A DNA stretch of 13,887 bases from an uncultured Eubacteriales bacterium. GTDB lineage: Bacteria; Bacillota; Clostridia; Monoglobales; Monoglobaceae. Positions 1 through 7,454 of the stretch are shown piece by piece. A program made the position numbers and the translations under genes. The notes beneath the pieces are model-generated. The model was not told the DNA's origin. It ran no database searches and worked only from the letters and a program-made list of their open reading frames with translations. Position 1 is the stretch's first letter, and each line of letters opens with the position of its first letter. The stretch is taken from positions 1 through 13,887 of the forward strand of contig USLC01000010.1 in the NCBI GenBank assembly GCA_900555375.1. Direction: 5' to 3'.

Positions 1-621
1 CCCAGCCGTTGTCAACCAAACTTGATGTGTCTGTGCTTCCGTCAGGCTTTTTAACTGACACTTTGCCGTCAATAACCATAGTGCCGAGGTTCTTGATTAC
101 ATACCAATTAGCAGATATATATGTTCCGCCGTTCAATGTTGCCGAAGCATCGGGGAAGTTTGCAACTGCAGCGTGTTGAGCCCCCGAAGCCGATACATTA
201 CCATTACCCTTTACCGTCAAAGTACCTTTATTAATGATAGCACTCTCTGTATTAACGTTAATATTCTTGTCATTTAAGTCAAGTGTAACGGTAACTCCAC
301 TCGGGATATTGATACTCTCGGTCACATCGTTCAAGAGCTTTATTTCAGCCGTCTTGCCACTGCATCAACAGCATCTTTAACAGTATCATATTTTTCATCG
401 CCTATCTGAGCCGCTTTTGTTTCCGCAACAGGTATTTCTTCGCTGCTTCCACCTTCTGCACCGCCTTCACCTTCGCCTTTGACTATGGTTGTGCCGCCTG
501 TTTCCGTAGTAGCAGGAGGTGTTACCTCAGTTTCCCCGTCGGCAAAAGCAGGAACCGCCATTGCCGAAAGTACCAGCGCCGCAGAAAGTGCGGCTGATAA
601 AATCTTTTGTGTCTTCTTCAT
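1..621 (-). pseudogene. Frameshifted secreted surface protein, N-terminal part (runs off left edge)
   Basis: The gene starts at ATG 621 with AAAGGAG 12 nt upstream (634-640). The first ~29 residues are a classic Sec signal peptide: Lys-Lys near the start, a hydrophobic Leu/Ala/Val core, then AFA before Asp-Gly. A low-complexity linker rich in Thr, Pro, Glu and Gly follows. The frame stops at 340-342, giving 93 codons. The next frame, read from about 352 to the window edge, stays open for more than 110 codons. It encodes a fitting continuation (KTAEIKLLNDVTESINIPSG, then a segment rich in TLDLND, GTLTVKGNG and LNGGTYI), the look of beta-helix or repeat-type cell-surface proteins of Clostridia. 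One indel near 350-360 therefore separates two parts of a single gene. No homopolymer lies there, so slippage-driven phase variation is unlikely. It is either a real mutation or a sequence error. Function beyond 'secreted, surface, possibly carbohydrate or adhesion related' is not known. Confidence 0.75.
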
Positions 622-671
622 CTTAATCTGACTCTCCTTTTAATATATTAATATTGTACTGCTTTTATCTT

Positions 672-700
672 ATAATACCACAATATACCAATTTTGTCAA
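672..700 (-). promoter_or_regulatory. Sigma-A type promoter of the secreted-protein gene
   Basis: On the minus strand a perfect -35 box TTGACA (700-695) is followed by a 17-nt spacer and TATTAT (677-672), one mismatch from the -10 consensus. This would start transcription about 45 nt before the ATG at 621. The surrounding sequence (650-780) is very AT rich. Nothing else was recognised between 701 and 825. Confidence 0.75.
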
Positions 701-819
701 CAAAACCGACCATTTTACCGCAATATTCGGACATTTGTTAAAAAAGTAATAAATTATTTTACAAATTATGGTGATTTTGCAACATCAAAGACAGATTGTG
801 GCATCATATACATAAGTTT

Positions 820-852
820 AAATTGCCGAGGGGCTTTATTTCAGCGCCTCGG
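820..852 (-). terminator. Probable intrinsic terminator of the suf operon
   Basis: CCGAGG (826-831) pairs with CCTCGG (847-852), and after one mismatch the stem adds GC/GC around a 9-nt loop. The sufU stop codon (836-838) lies inside the hairpin. The downstream tract on the minus strand is only AATTTAAAC, so the U-run is weak. The position at the end of the operon supports the call, while the poor tail lowers confidence. Confidence 0.5.
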
Positions 853-1255
853 ACAGAGTGCGCCAGCCCAGCATAGCGCATTTAACCCTTGCCGGCATAT
901 GCGAGATATCACGCAAAGCGGATGCCTCTTCAAGGCTTTCTATCTCTTCTTCTGACGCCTCGCCTCGAATCATACGCATAAATATATCGCCAAGCCTTAC
1001 CGCCTCTTCTTTCTTTTTGCCTATTACCATTCCAAGCATAATATCGGTCGACGCCTGAGAAATCGCACAGCCGTCGCCCACAAACGCTCCGTCGGTTATT
1101 ATGTCTCCGTCGGTTTTAAGCTTAAGCTGAATCTCGTCGCCGCAGCTTGGGTTTACTCCGTCAAGCACAATATCCGCGTCCTTTAAATCGTGTTTAAAAT
1201 CGGGCCGCATATTATGCTCGGTCAAAATCTCATTATAAAAATTTCTATTTTCCAT
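836..1255 (-). CDS. sufU: SufU, sulfur-accepting iron-sulfur assembly protein
   Basis: SufU-type member of the IscU/NifU family, 139 aa, the usual size. In Firmicutes SufU is a zinc protein that takes persulfide sulfur from SufS and passes it towards SufBCD. The family's key residues are all present: Cys38 and Asp40 in NPSCGD, Cys63 in GDGCAIS, and Cys126 in VKCAML. The insertion between the second and third cysteines separates SufU from true IscU. I chose the ATG at 1255 because AGGAGG (1271-1266) lies 10 nt upstream and the protein then begins in the family manner (MENRNFYNEI). An in-frame upstream start at 1285 would add ten unlikely residues. The gene overlaps the sufS end by 11 nt, so translation is probably coupled. 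It is the last gene of the operon. Confidence 0.93.
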   Translation of the reverse strand: MENRNFYNEILTEHNMRPDFKHDLKDADIVLDGVNPSCGDEIQLKLKTDGDIITDGAFVGDGCAISQASTDIMLGMVIGKKKEEAVRLGDIFMRMIRGEASEEEIESLEEASALRDISHMPARVKCAMLGWRTLSEALK

Positions 1256-2459
1256 ATCCCATACGCCTCCTGACAGAAGAAACACTCTCTAAAAACTTAT
1301 CCGCATCATCTTTTGTGTTATAAAAGGCAAAGCTTGCCCTAACCGTTGCGCGATAACCGAGATGCTTCAAAAGCGGCTGTGCGCAATGATGCCCCGCGCG
1401 CACAGCAATATTATCCGACGCCAAAATCTCGCTTACATCGTGGGGGTGAACACCGTCAACCGTAAAGGTAATAATGCCGTTGTGCTTGTCTGCCTCTGCC
1501 GCGCCGATTATATTTATCCCGTTCGCTTCTTTAAGTCTGTCAAATGCGTATTTTGACACTTCAAGCTCGCGGCTGTGGATCTTGTCAAAGCCTATTGAAT
1601 TTACATAATCTATTGCCGCCTTTAAGCCAACAGCCCCCGCCGCGTTGACCGTTCCCGCCTCAAACTTATGCGGTACTTCGGCAAACACAGCCGAATCACG
1701 TGTGACCGACTCTATCATTTCTCCGCCGGTCAAAAACGGCGGCATCTTGTCAAGAAGCTCTTTTCTGCCGTACAGCACGCCTATCCCCATAGGTCCGTAC
1801 AGCTTGTGTCCCGAAAATGCAAAGAAGTCAACCCCAAGCTCGCTTACATTCACGTGGATATGCGGCGTACTTTGTGCACCGTCAGCCACCATTACCGCGC
1901 CGACCCTGTGTGCCGCCGCGGCAAGCTCTTTTATTGGATATTCTCTGCCCAGAACATTTGACAGCTGCGTCATAGCAACAATTTTTGTTTTGCCGCCAAT
2001 CATCGAAGCCGCCTTGTCAAGGTCAATACTTCCGTCTGCCTCGCACTCGATAAACTTAAGCTTTGCGCCCGTTTGTCTGCATACTGTCTGCCACGGGAGC
2101 AGGTTGCTGTGATGCTCTGCTATCGAGACAAGAACCTCGTCGCCCTCGCCCACGTTATTTAAGCCGTAGCTGTACGCAATAAGGTTTATACTCTCTGTTG
2201 TGTTTCTTGTAAATATTATCTCGTCCGCCGATTCTGCACCGATAAATTTTTGAACAGCCGTGCGCGCCCTCTCGTATGCTTCGGTTGCTTCAACGCTGAG
2301 CTTATATATTCCGCGCATAGGATTTGCGTTGTACTTTGTGTAAAAATCCGTCTCTGCATCTATCACGCTTTGCGGTCTCTGCGCTGTGGCGGCATTGTCT
2401 ATATAAACCGTTTTGTTCTGCATAAGCAGCGGAAAATCTTTTTTATAATTCTCAGTCAT
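1245..2459 (-). CDS. sufS: SufS, cysteine desulfurase (group II)
   Basis: PLP enzyme that removes sulfur from L-cysteine, leaving alanine and an enzyme-bound persulfide that is handed to SufU. From the ATG at 2459 it is 404 aa, normal for SufS. Visible landmarks are His116 in AEHHSN (stacks on PLP), Asp193 in VADGAQS, the PLP lysine 219 in FSGHKLYGP, and the catalytic Cys359 in RAGHHCAQPLL, the short-loop signature of group II desulfurases. The start was chosen from CGGAG at 2470-2466, 6 nt before the ATG, and from the family-like beginning. An in-frame start at 2567 would reach deep into sufD. The real start overlaps the sufD stop by 8 nt. The paired sufU directly downstream fits the SufS-SufU partnership of Gram-positive bacteria. 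Confidence 0.95.
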   Translation of the reverse strand: MTENYKKDFPLLMQNKTVYIDNAATAQRPQSVIDAETDFYTKYNANPMRGIYKLSVEATEAYERARTAVQKFIGAESADEIIFTRNTTESINLIAYSYGLNNVGEGDEVLVSIAEHHSNLLPWQTVCRQTGAKLKFIECEADGSIDLDKAASMIGGKTKIVAMTQLSNVLGREYPIKELAAAAHRVGAVMVADGAQSTPHIHVNVSELGVDFFAFSGHKLYGPMGIGVLYGRKELLDKMPPFLTGGEMIESVTRDSAVFAEVPHKFEAGTVNAAGAVGLKAAIDYVNSIGFDKIHSRELEVSKYAFDRLKEANGINIIGAAEADKHNGIITFTVDGVHPHDVSEILASDNIAVRAGHHCAQPLLKHLGYRATVRASFAFYNTKDDADKFLESVSSVRRRMGYGK

Positions 2460-3408
2460 TTTGTTCTCCGTCCTCTTTTTTGCATAATTCTGCGTCAAGC
2501 GCACCTTCTGCGCGTTCTTCAAACTCTTCGTCGTTTGCCAGTCTGATAAGTCTTTCCACGGCGGCACGCGCCATAATATTTTCCGCCTCTGCCTTGGCTA
2601 TGCCGCGGCTTTCAAAATAAAACAGCGTTTCTTTGTCAAGCTCGCCTATTGTTGCCCCGTGAGTACCCTCAACGTTTTCTTCGGCGCACAAAATCAGCGG
2701 AATTGTTTTGTTCACCGCGTCATCGCCAAGCATCAGAACCGTCTCGTTCTCACTTCCGACAGAGTCGGTCGAACCGTTTTTAAAATCTATGCTTCCGCGA
2801 AAGACTTTTTGTGCCGCCTCCATCAGCGCACCCGCGGCATATATATCGCTTTTTGTTGACTTGCCGTAATGGTTTGCCGTTATGTTATAATCGATTTTAC
2901 TGCTGTTTCTTCCTAAATATGCGACTTCGGTTTTAAGCTCGCTTTTATCTCCTTTAAGCTCAATCAAATTGTCTGAGTATACTCCGCCGTTTCCAAGCAT
3001 AATGGTTATAAGCTCTATTTTTGAATTTTCGGCACAGTCAACCTCAGTCTCGTGGCGAAGCATTGCCCCGCCCGACGGATTAAGCAGCTGAACCAAGCGT
3101 ATTGTCGCGCACTTGCCCACCTTAAGCTTCATTTTTACCAGAAAAGGATTTTTAGCCGTACAGACCTCAAATATCGTAACCGCCCCGTCCTCTTTAACGT
3201 CCGCGGAAATCAACTTTTCGCTGTACTCTGCCCCCTCGTCCGACAAATCAAGCCTTATCGGCGGTACTTCCTCTTCGCACCCGACAGAGAATTTGTCTTC
3301 GCCGAGGAATGCCGTCTTTTTATCGTTCCACTCAACCTCAGCCGAGTTTACCTTAAGCCGATTCCACGTCATCGTCGGCAGCTTGTTTATCTGAATTGTA
3401 TTTGACAT
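2452..3408 (-). CDS. sufD: SufD, scaffold subunit of the SufBCD complex
   Basis: SufB/SufD-family beta-helix protein of 318 aa that pairs with SufB and SufC to build the nascent Fe-S cluster in the cytoplasm. The C-terminal core is typical: His250 in EGTHGATIGELD, matching the conserved SufD histidine (His360 in E. coli), followed by a FYFESRGI segment and a helical tail. It is about 100 residues shorter than the E. coli protein; the missing part is at the N-terminal side, and this compact form occurs in anaerobic Firmicutes. ATG 3408 is preceded by AAGGGG at 3422-3417 with 8-nt spacing. It follows sufB after a 20-nt gap and overlaps sufS by 8 nt. Assignment as SufD rather than a second SufB rests on the shorter length, gene order and the missing SufB-type cysteine motif. 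Confidence 0.88.
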   Translation of the reverse strand: MSNTIQINKLPTMTWNRLKVNSAEVEWNDKKTAFLGEDKFSVGCEEEVPPIRLDLSDEGAEYSEKLISADVKEDGAVTIFEVCTAKNPFLVKMKLKVGKCATIRLVQLLNPSGGAMLRHETEVDCAENSKIELITIMLGNGGVYSDNLIELKGDKSELKTEVAYLGRNSSKIDYNITANHYGKSTKSDIYAAGALMEAAQKVFRGSIDFKNGSTDSVGSENETVLMLGDDAVNKTIPLILCAEENVEGTHGATIGELDKETLFYFESRGIAKAEAENIMARAAVERLIRLANDEEFEERAEGALDAELCKKEDGEQND

Positions 3409-3428
3409 ATCTAAAGCCCCTTTCTGCG

Positions 3429-4835
3429 TCAGCCTATGCTGCCCTTCATCTCAAGGCGAATAAGATTATTCATCTCAACCGCGTATTCAACAGGCAGTTC
3501 TTTTGAAACATTGTCGGCAAATCCGCTTACTATAAGCGCACGCGCGTCTTCCTCGCTCATTCCGCGGCTCATCAGATAAAACACCGCTTCGCCGCTGATG
3601 CTGCCTATTTTTGCCTCGTGGCCTATCGCCGCGTCCTTTGTGCGTATGTCCATAGCCGGAACAGTATCAGAGCGCGACTGTGAATCAAGCATAAGCGACT
3701 GGCACGAAACCGAAGATTTTGCGCCCGCGGCGCTCTTCTCCACAACCACGCTGCTGCGGAAGGTGCTGATTCCGCCGTCCTTGCTGATTGAGCGCGTATT
3801 CATAAACGAGCTTGTGTTTTTGCCGACGTGAACAACCTTTGCGCCCGTATCAAGATTCTGTCCGCTTCCGGCAAAGGTCACGCCCGTAAACTCTGTTTTG
3901 GAATTATCGCCCTTTAATATGCTCATCGGATAAAGGCAGCCGACGTGTGACCCGAAGGAGCCTGAAATCCACTCAATCGTTCCGCCCTCTTCGACCAATG
4001 CGCGCTTTGTGTTAAGATTATACATATTTTTTGACCAGTTCTCTATCGTAGAGTACCTCAGCTTGGCGTTCTTTTTAACATAAAGCTCAACGCAGCCCGC
4101 GTGGAGGTTTGCCACATTGTACTTCGGGGCTGAACAGCCCTCTATAAAGTGCAGGCTTGCCCCCTCGTCAACTATTATAAGCGTATGCTCGAACTGTCCC
4201 GCGCCCTTTGCGTTCAGCCTGAAGTAAGACTGAAGCGGAATAGACAGATGCACGCCCTTGGGCACATATACAAACGAGCCTCCCGACCACACCGCGCCGT
4301 GAAGCGCGGCGAACTTATGGTCGCGCGGGGTTACCAGCTTCATAAAATATTTTTTTACCATAGCGGCGTACTCGCCCTTCATTGCGCTTTCTATATCCAT
4401 ATAGACAACGCCCTCTGCCGCCACGTCTTCTCTTACATTATGATACACAAGCTCCGAATCATACTGCGCCCCTACCCCCGCAAGCGACTTGCGCTCTGCC
4501 TGAGGGATGCCGAGACGGTCAAACGTATCCTTTATGTCCTGCGGAACGTCCTTCCAGTCATTTTTCATATCGGTTTTGGGACGGACATACGTGGCAATAT
4601 GCTCTATATCAAGTCCGACAAGAGACGGTCCCCAATCAGGCACAGGCATCTCGTTATATATCTGCAAAGACTCCAGTCTGAACTGCTGCATCCACACAGG
4701 GTCGTCCTTCTCTTTTGACAGCTTATCTATTATCTCGGGCGTGAGACCCTCTTTCATTCGATAAGCGTCGTTCTCTTTATCGCGAATATCATAGATGCTG
4801 CGGTCTATATCCGCAATACGGCTTTTTTCTTTCAT
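3429..4835 (-). CDS. sufB: SufB, scaffold subunit of the SufBCD complex
   Basis: Core scaffold on which the SufBCD complex assembles an Fe-S cluster. 468 aa from ATG 4835, full length for the family. The N-terminal part has the usual WMQQFRLESLQIYNEMP motif (near 48-64). The beta-helix follows, with GGSFVYVPKGV near 185-195. The C-terminal core holds Cys378 in SSVSCQSLM (counterpart of E. coli Cys405) and Glu407 in IGHEAKIGSISGEAVFYL, both implicated in cluster building. A TTG at 4853 would add six residues, but ATG 4835 has GGGTGAG just upstream and starts in the family manner, so I prefer it. The sufC stop lies 25 nt upstream and sufD begins 20 nt downstream. Confidence 0.96.
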   Translation of the reverse strand: MKEKSRIADIDRSIYDIRDKENDAYRMKEGLTPEIIDKLSKEKDDPVWMQQFRLESLQIYNEMPVPDWGPSLVGLDIEHIATYVRPKTDMKNDWKDVPQDIKDTFDRLGIPQAERKSLAGVGAQYDSELVYHNVREDVAAEGVVYMDIESAMKGEYAAMVKKYFMKLVTPRDHKFAALHGAVWSGGSFVYVPKGVHLSIPLQSYFRLNAKGAGQFEHTLIIVDEGASLHFIEGCSAPKYNVANLHAGCVELYVKKNAKLRYSTIENWSKNMYNLNTKRALVEEGGTIEWISGSFGSHVGCLYPMSILKGDNSKTEFTGVTFAGSGQNLDTGAKVVHVGKNTSSFMNTRSISKDGGISTFRSSVVVEKSAAGAKSSVSCQSLMLDSQSRSDTVPAMDIRTKDAAIGHEAKIGSISGEAVFYLMSRGMSEEDARALIVSGFADNVSKELPVEYAVEMNNLIRLEMKGSIG

Positions 4836-4860
4836 ATTTCTCACCCGTTTCAATCGAAAT

Positions 4861-5610
4861 TTAGTCCTCGTTTATTGCCGCAAAGCCGTTCTCATTTATC
4901 TCTTCCACAAGCTCTGCGCCGCCCTCTCTTACCATAACGCCGTTTTCCATAACGTGAGCGGCGTCAACGCTGAGCGCCTCAAGGATTCTTGTGCTGTGCG
5001 TTATAATCAGAAGCGAGCCGTGAACTCTCTCTCTGAAAAGCTTCACTCCGTTTGAGACCGTGCGCACGGCATCGACATCCAGACCCGAATCCGTCTCGTC
5101 TAAGATTGCAAGCTTAGGCTCAAGCATAAGCATCTGTAAAATCTCTGCCTTTTTCTTTTCGCCGCCCGAGAATCCCACGTTTAAATCACGGTCAGCATAC
5201 GATTCATCCATATCCAAAAGCTTCATAGTCTCGCTGAGCTTCTTTTTAAAATCCCACAGGCGCAGGCGGCTTCCCGTCTTTTGCTCAAGCGCACTGCGTA
5301 TAAATGCGCTTAAAGTAACGCCCGGAACCTCCAAAGGATTCTGAAAGGATAAGAATATCCCCTTCTTTGCCCTCTCGTTTACGGGCATATCCGTTATATT
5401 CTCGCTGTCAAACAGAATCTCGCCTTTGGTTACCTCGTATGTCGGGTTGCCCGTAATCGCGTAACCGAGAGTTGATTTTCCCGTTCCGTTAGGTCCCATC
5501 AGCACGTGAGTTTCATCAGCAGCCACCGACAGATTTACCCCGTGAAGAATCTCTTTTTCTCCTACGCTTACATAAAGATTTTTTACCTCTAACAAATTTT
5601 TATTTTTCAT
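4861..5610 (-). CDS. sufC: SufC, ATPase of the SufBCD complex
   Basis: Soluble ABC-type ATPase, 249 aa, that drives shape changes of the SufB-SufD pair during cluster assembly. All nucleotide-binding motifs are intact: Walker A GPNGTGKST (39-47), Q-loop at SFQNP (88-92), signature FSGGEKKK (147-154), Walker B LAILDETDSGLD (167-178) and the H-loop His205 in IITHSTR. ETDSGLDVDA is typical of SufC rather than a transporter ATPase, and no membrane partner is nearby. I chose ATG 5610, with AAGAAGG about 9 nt upstream. An upstream in-frame start at 5688 would add 26 residues that overlap iscR and match nothing in the family. The true start overlaps the last 11 nt of iscR, so the regulator and first suf gene are probably translationally coupled. 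Confidence 0.96.
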   Translation of the reverse strand: MKNKNLLEVKNLYVSVGEKEILHGVNLSVAADETHVLMGPNGTGKSTLGYAITGNPTYEVTKGEILFDSENITDMPVNERAKKGIFLSFQNPLEVPGVTLSAFIRSALEQKTGSRLRLWDFKKKLSETMKLLDMDESYADRDLNVGFSGGEKKKAEILQMLMLEPKLAILDETDSGLDVDAVRTVSNGVKLFRERVHGSLLIITHSTRILEALSVDAAHVMENGVMVREGGAELVEEINENGFAAINED

Positions 5611-6082
5611 AGCTAACATCCTTCTTTTCTGTTTTTTCCGCGTTATCTCCGGCGCAATGACAGTCCGATGTGTTTTTTCTTGCGTCAAGCAAATTCTGCA
5701 AAGTAAAGCTGCTTACATAGGTGTTGATTTGCTTTTCAAGCCCCTCCCAGAAGGGAAGGGTATAGCACGAATCTGCGCCGCTGCACTTCTTGCCGTCTTT
5801 TGCAAGGCAGGCAACGGGCACAAGCTCGCCCTCGACCGCCTCTAATATCTCACCCGCCGAGTATTCGTCGGGCGGCTTAACAAGCTTATATCCACCGTCT
5901 TTGCCGAGCGAGCTTTTAACAAGATTGCTTTTGCAAAGTACCGTCATAATACTTTCAAGATACTTTCTTGAAATATTCTGCCTTTCGGCTATGTCCTTAA
6001 GCCGAATGTTATCCGCACTGTGCTGCTCTGCCATATCAAGCATAACCCTAAGCGCATATCTGCCCTTTGACGAAATCATCAT
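5600..6082 (-). CDS. iscR: IscR-like Rrf2-family regulator of the suf operon
   Basis: 160-aa Rrf2-family transcription factor. Residues 1-70 form the winged helix-turn-helix (MMISSKGRYALRVMLD at the start, recognition region NISRKYLESI, then a GGYKLVKP wing). Three cysteines, Cys92, Cys100 and Cys106, in the pattern of IscR-type regulators, would hold an Fe-S cluster. The family's role is to read cluster status and control Fe-S assembly genes, and its place as first gene of the suf operon fits this. Two further cysteines in the tail (Cys141 and Cys143, DCHC) are not part of the usual triad. ATG 6082 has AGAGGAG at 6101-6095; the ATG one codon later (6079) is an alternative. It is preceded by its own promoter with a large inverted repeat, so autoregulation is likely. 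CymR- or NsrR-like functions cannot be excluded by sequence alone, but context favours Fe-S sensing. Confidence 0.9.
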   Translation of the reverse strand: MMISSKGRYALRVMLDMAEQHSADNIRLKDIAERQNISRKYLESIMTVLCKSNLVKSSLGKDGGYKLVKPPDEYSAGEILEAVEGELVPVACLAKDGKKCSGADSCYTLPFWEGLEKQINTYVSSFTLQNLLDARKNTSDCHCAGDNAEKTEKKDVSYEK

Positions 6083-6122
6083 TTTGGCTTTTCACTCCTC
6101 TTAAAACTTTTCTTTTACCGTA

Positions 6123-6150
6123 ATTATATCACAAACTCCTACAATGTCAA
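6123..6150 (-). promoter_or_regulatory. Sigma-A promoter of the iscR-suf operon
   Basis: Minus-strand TTGACA (6150-6145), 16-nt spacer, then perfect TATAAT (6128-6123), placing the transcript start roughly 35 nt before the iscR ATG. A second, weaker candidate lies upstream: TTGACA at 6194-6189, 18 nt, then TATGTT at 6170-6165. No other promoter is obvious before sufC, sufB, sufD, sufS or sufU, so this one probably serves all six genes. Confidence 0.8.
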
Positions 6151-6160
6151 TAGGAGTTTG
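6132..6160. promoter_or_regulatory. Perfect inverted repeat around the suf -35 box, likely Rrf2 operator
   Basis: CAAACTCCTA (6132-6141) and TAGGAGTTTG (6151-6160) are perfect 10-bp inverted arms separated by 9 nt. The -35 box TTGACA (6145-6150) lies within the spacer, so a dimer bound here would block RNA polymerase. It is not followed by a T-tract on either strand and lies upstream of the transcript start, which argues against a terminator. The binding protein is inferred to be the IscR-like product of the next gene. Confidence 0.75.
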
Positions 6161-6198
6161 CCTCAACATACCGCTTTTGTGAAAATTTTGTCAAAACA

Positions 6199-6263
6199 AA
6201 CAAATAAATAAAATTCGGCATACACGCTGTAGGTTCATTATACCAAACCCTGTCGGATATGCC
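6199..6263 (-). terminator. Possible terminator of the araC-family gene
   Basis: Downstream of the AraC stop (6270) the minus strand has GGCATA (6263-6258) able to pair with TATGCC (6222-6217) around a long, partly self-complementary interior (GGTT/AACC), followed by an AT-rich tract AATTTTATTTATTTG. The long loop makes this weak. It otherwise fills the ~110-nt gap up to the suf operator. Confidence 0.35.
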
Positions 6264-6269
6264 TGTGCA

Positions 6270-7235
6270 TTATTTATTGTTTCGTATTAAATCGCGGTAT
6301 TTTTTGGGGGTCATTTTATACGTCTTGTTAAAAAGACGGTGAAAGTAGCTGATGTTGTCATATCCCGTCTGCCGCGCTATCTCGGAAATTTTTATATCGG
6401 AATTTTTTATCAAAAATTCTGCCTGAGCCAGCCGCCGCTCTTGCACAAGCCGGGTATAGTTTTTGCCCGTTCTGTTTTTTATCTCGCGCGAGAGCCACGC
6501 AAATTCATAATGAAGAGACTCGGCAAGCTCGGTAAGCGAACCGTTTACGTAGTTTTCTTCCACATATCTCAAAACGTTTATTATAAGCTCGTCATCTTTA
6601 TTTTTGTATTCAAGCCTCTCGGTATAGTTCAGCAAAAGCAAAAACAAAAGCCCCATCGTATTCTGGTTTATCTGCCGCTTGTTCGGCTCTTTATAAATCA
6701 GATTCCACACAAGGTTTTCAACAAGATTGCGAATCGGCAAAACGTCGCTGACCTTAAAATAAAGATACGGCGTGCTTGAATCGGTGTTTTTAAGGCAGTC
6801 AGTCAGAAAGCTTTTTATCGGGGTTTCCTCATTGGTAAGCATCGCAAGGGTTCGGTCAAAAAACTGCGGCATAACAATAAAGTTAACCGCTATATCATAC
6901 TTGCCCGCGGGCATAATCTCTTGCGTTGCGTTTCGGCTTAAAAACAAAAGCTCGCCCTCTTTTAAGTCGATTGTGTCACCGTTTATTATATGCCGCGTCG
7001 TGCCGCAGCACATATACACAACCTCGATATAATCGTGAACGTGCGGGGGAAAGTGCACAAATCTTGTGTGCGGACGAATAGTAATAAGCTTCCCTTGTTC
7101 AAGAAGTTTTTTGCTGTTGATTACATTTTTGCCGCTTTCCATATACAAAACGCGGTTTATCTCTTTTCTGCCGCTTATCAGCTTTTTCTCTTCCTCTGTT
7201 AAAGGAATCAGCTTGTCCAATATCTCATGGTTCAC
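6270..7235 (-). CDS. AraC-family transcriptional regulator, probably of the rhamnose operon
   Basis: 321-aa one-component sugar regulator. An N-terminal cupin domain (about 50-135) shows the HxH...E sensing pattern (His65, His67, Glu71 in PPHVHDYIEVVY). The C-terminal AraC/XylS DNA-binding domain (about 225-318) has two helix-turn-helix units, LTELAESLHYEFAWLSREI and KISEIARQTGYDNISYFHRL, with the closing MTPKKYR. The start is a GTG at 7235; AAAGGGG lies 8 nt upstream (7250-7244), and the ATG a few bases later is out of frame. It is divergent from rhaBAD across 219 nt, the normal arrangement for a local activator, so control by L-rhamnose or a derivative is inferred. It is not clearly RhaS or RhaR, so no symbol is given. 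Confidence 0.85.
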   Translation of the reverse strand: MNHEILDKLIPLTEEEKKLISGRKEINRVLYMESGKNVINSKKLLEQGKLITIRPHTRFVHFPPHVHDYIEVVYMCCGTTRHIINGDTIDLKEGELLFLSRNATQEIMPAGKYDIAVNFIVMPQFFDRTLAMLTNEETPIKSFLTDCLKNTDSSTPYLYFKVSDVLPIRNLVENLVWNLIYKEPNKRQINQNTMGLLFLLLLNYTERLEYKNKDDELIINVLRYVEENYVNGSLTELAESLHYEFAWLSREIKNRTGKNYTRLVQERRLAQAEFLIKNSDIKISEIARQTGYDNISYFHRLFNKTYKMTPKKYRDLIRNNK

Positions 7236-7320
7236 AATTATCGCCCCTTTGCCTTGCCTTTATATGACTTTCATACACAAAAATTCTTAACTTAAACTCT
7301 TATACGTCTTTTATAACCCT

Positions 7321-7349
7321 ATTATACCACAATATTTTATATTTTGCAA
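7321..7349 (-). promoter_or_regulatory. Promoter of the araC-family gene
   Basis: Minus-strand perfect -10 TATAAT (7326-7321) with a weak -35 TTGCAA (7349-7344) at 17-nt spacing. The transcript would carry a leader of about 80 nt before the GTG at 7235. The weak -35 overlaps one of the GCAAA half-sites described separately. Confidence 0.6.
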
Positions 7350-7380
7350 ATAAGGACACTTTTTTAGCAAAACGCCGTCC
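7343..7380 (+). promoter_or_regulatory. Candidate AraC-type direct-repeat operator between araC and rhaB
   Basis: TTTnGCAAA occurs twice in the same orientation, at about 7342-7350 and 7363-7371, offset by 21 bp (two helical turns), the usual spacing of AraC-family half-sites. The downstream copy ends 9 nt before the rhaB -35 box and the upstream copy overlaps the araC -35. A separate 6-bp inverted pair AAGGAC (7352-7357) and GTCCTT (7377-7382) lies in the same stretch. This is pattern-based inference. Confidence 0.4.
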
Positions 7381-7409
7381 TTGAAATCCGCCTTTCCGCC
7401 TGATATAAT
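7381..7409 (+). promoter_or_regulatory. Promoter of the rhaBAD operon
   Basis: TTGAAA (7381-7386), 17-nt spacer, perfect TATAAT (7404-7409). The transcript would start near 7416, about 40 nt before the rhaB ATG. No other promoter is evident before rhaA or rhaD, so it probably serves all three genes. Confidence 0.8.
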
Positions 7410-7454
7410 CAAGGTAGTTTTAATATAAATTTTAATTGTAAGGAAGTGATATAA

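Noticed and set aside
1256..1285. Upstream start for sufU (and similar long forms for sufS, sufC and sufB)
   Set aside because: Added residues overlap the preceding genes and match no family N-terminus, while better ribosome binding sites sit before the chosen starts.
4149..4718. 189-codon open frame on the plus strand opposite sufB
   Set aside because: Shadow of the clearly coding sufB; composition is unlike a real protein.
6217..6263. GGCATA/TATGCC inverted repeat as the end of a small mobile element
   Set aside because: Arms are only 6 bp, there is no flanking target duplication, and a terminator role for the upstream gene explains it as well.
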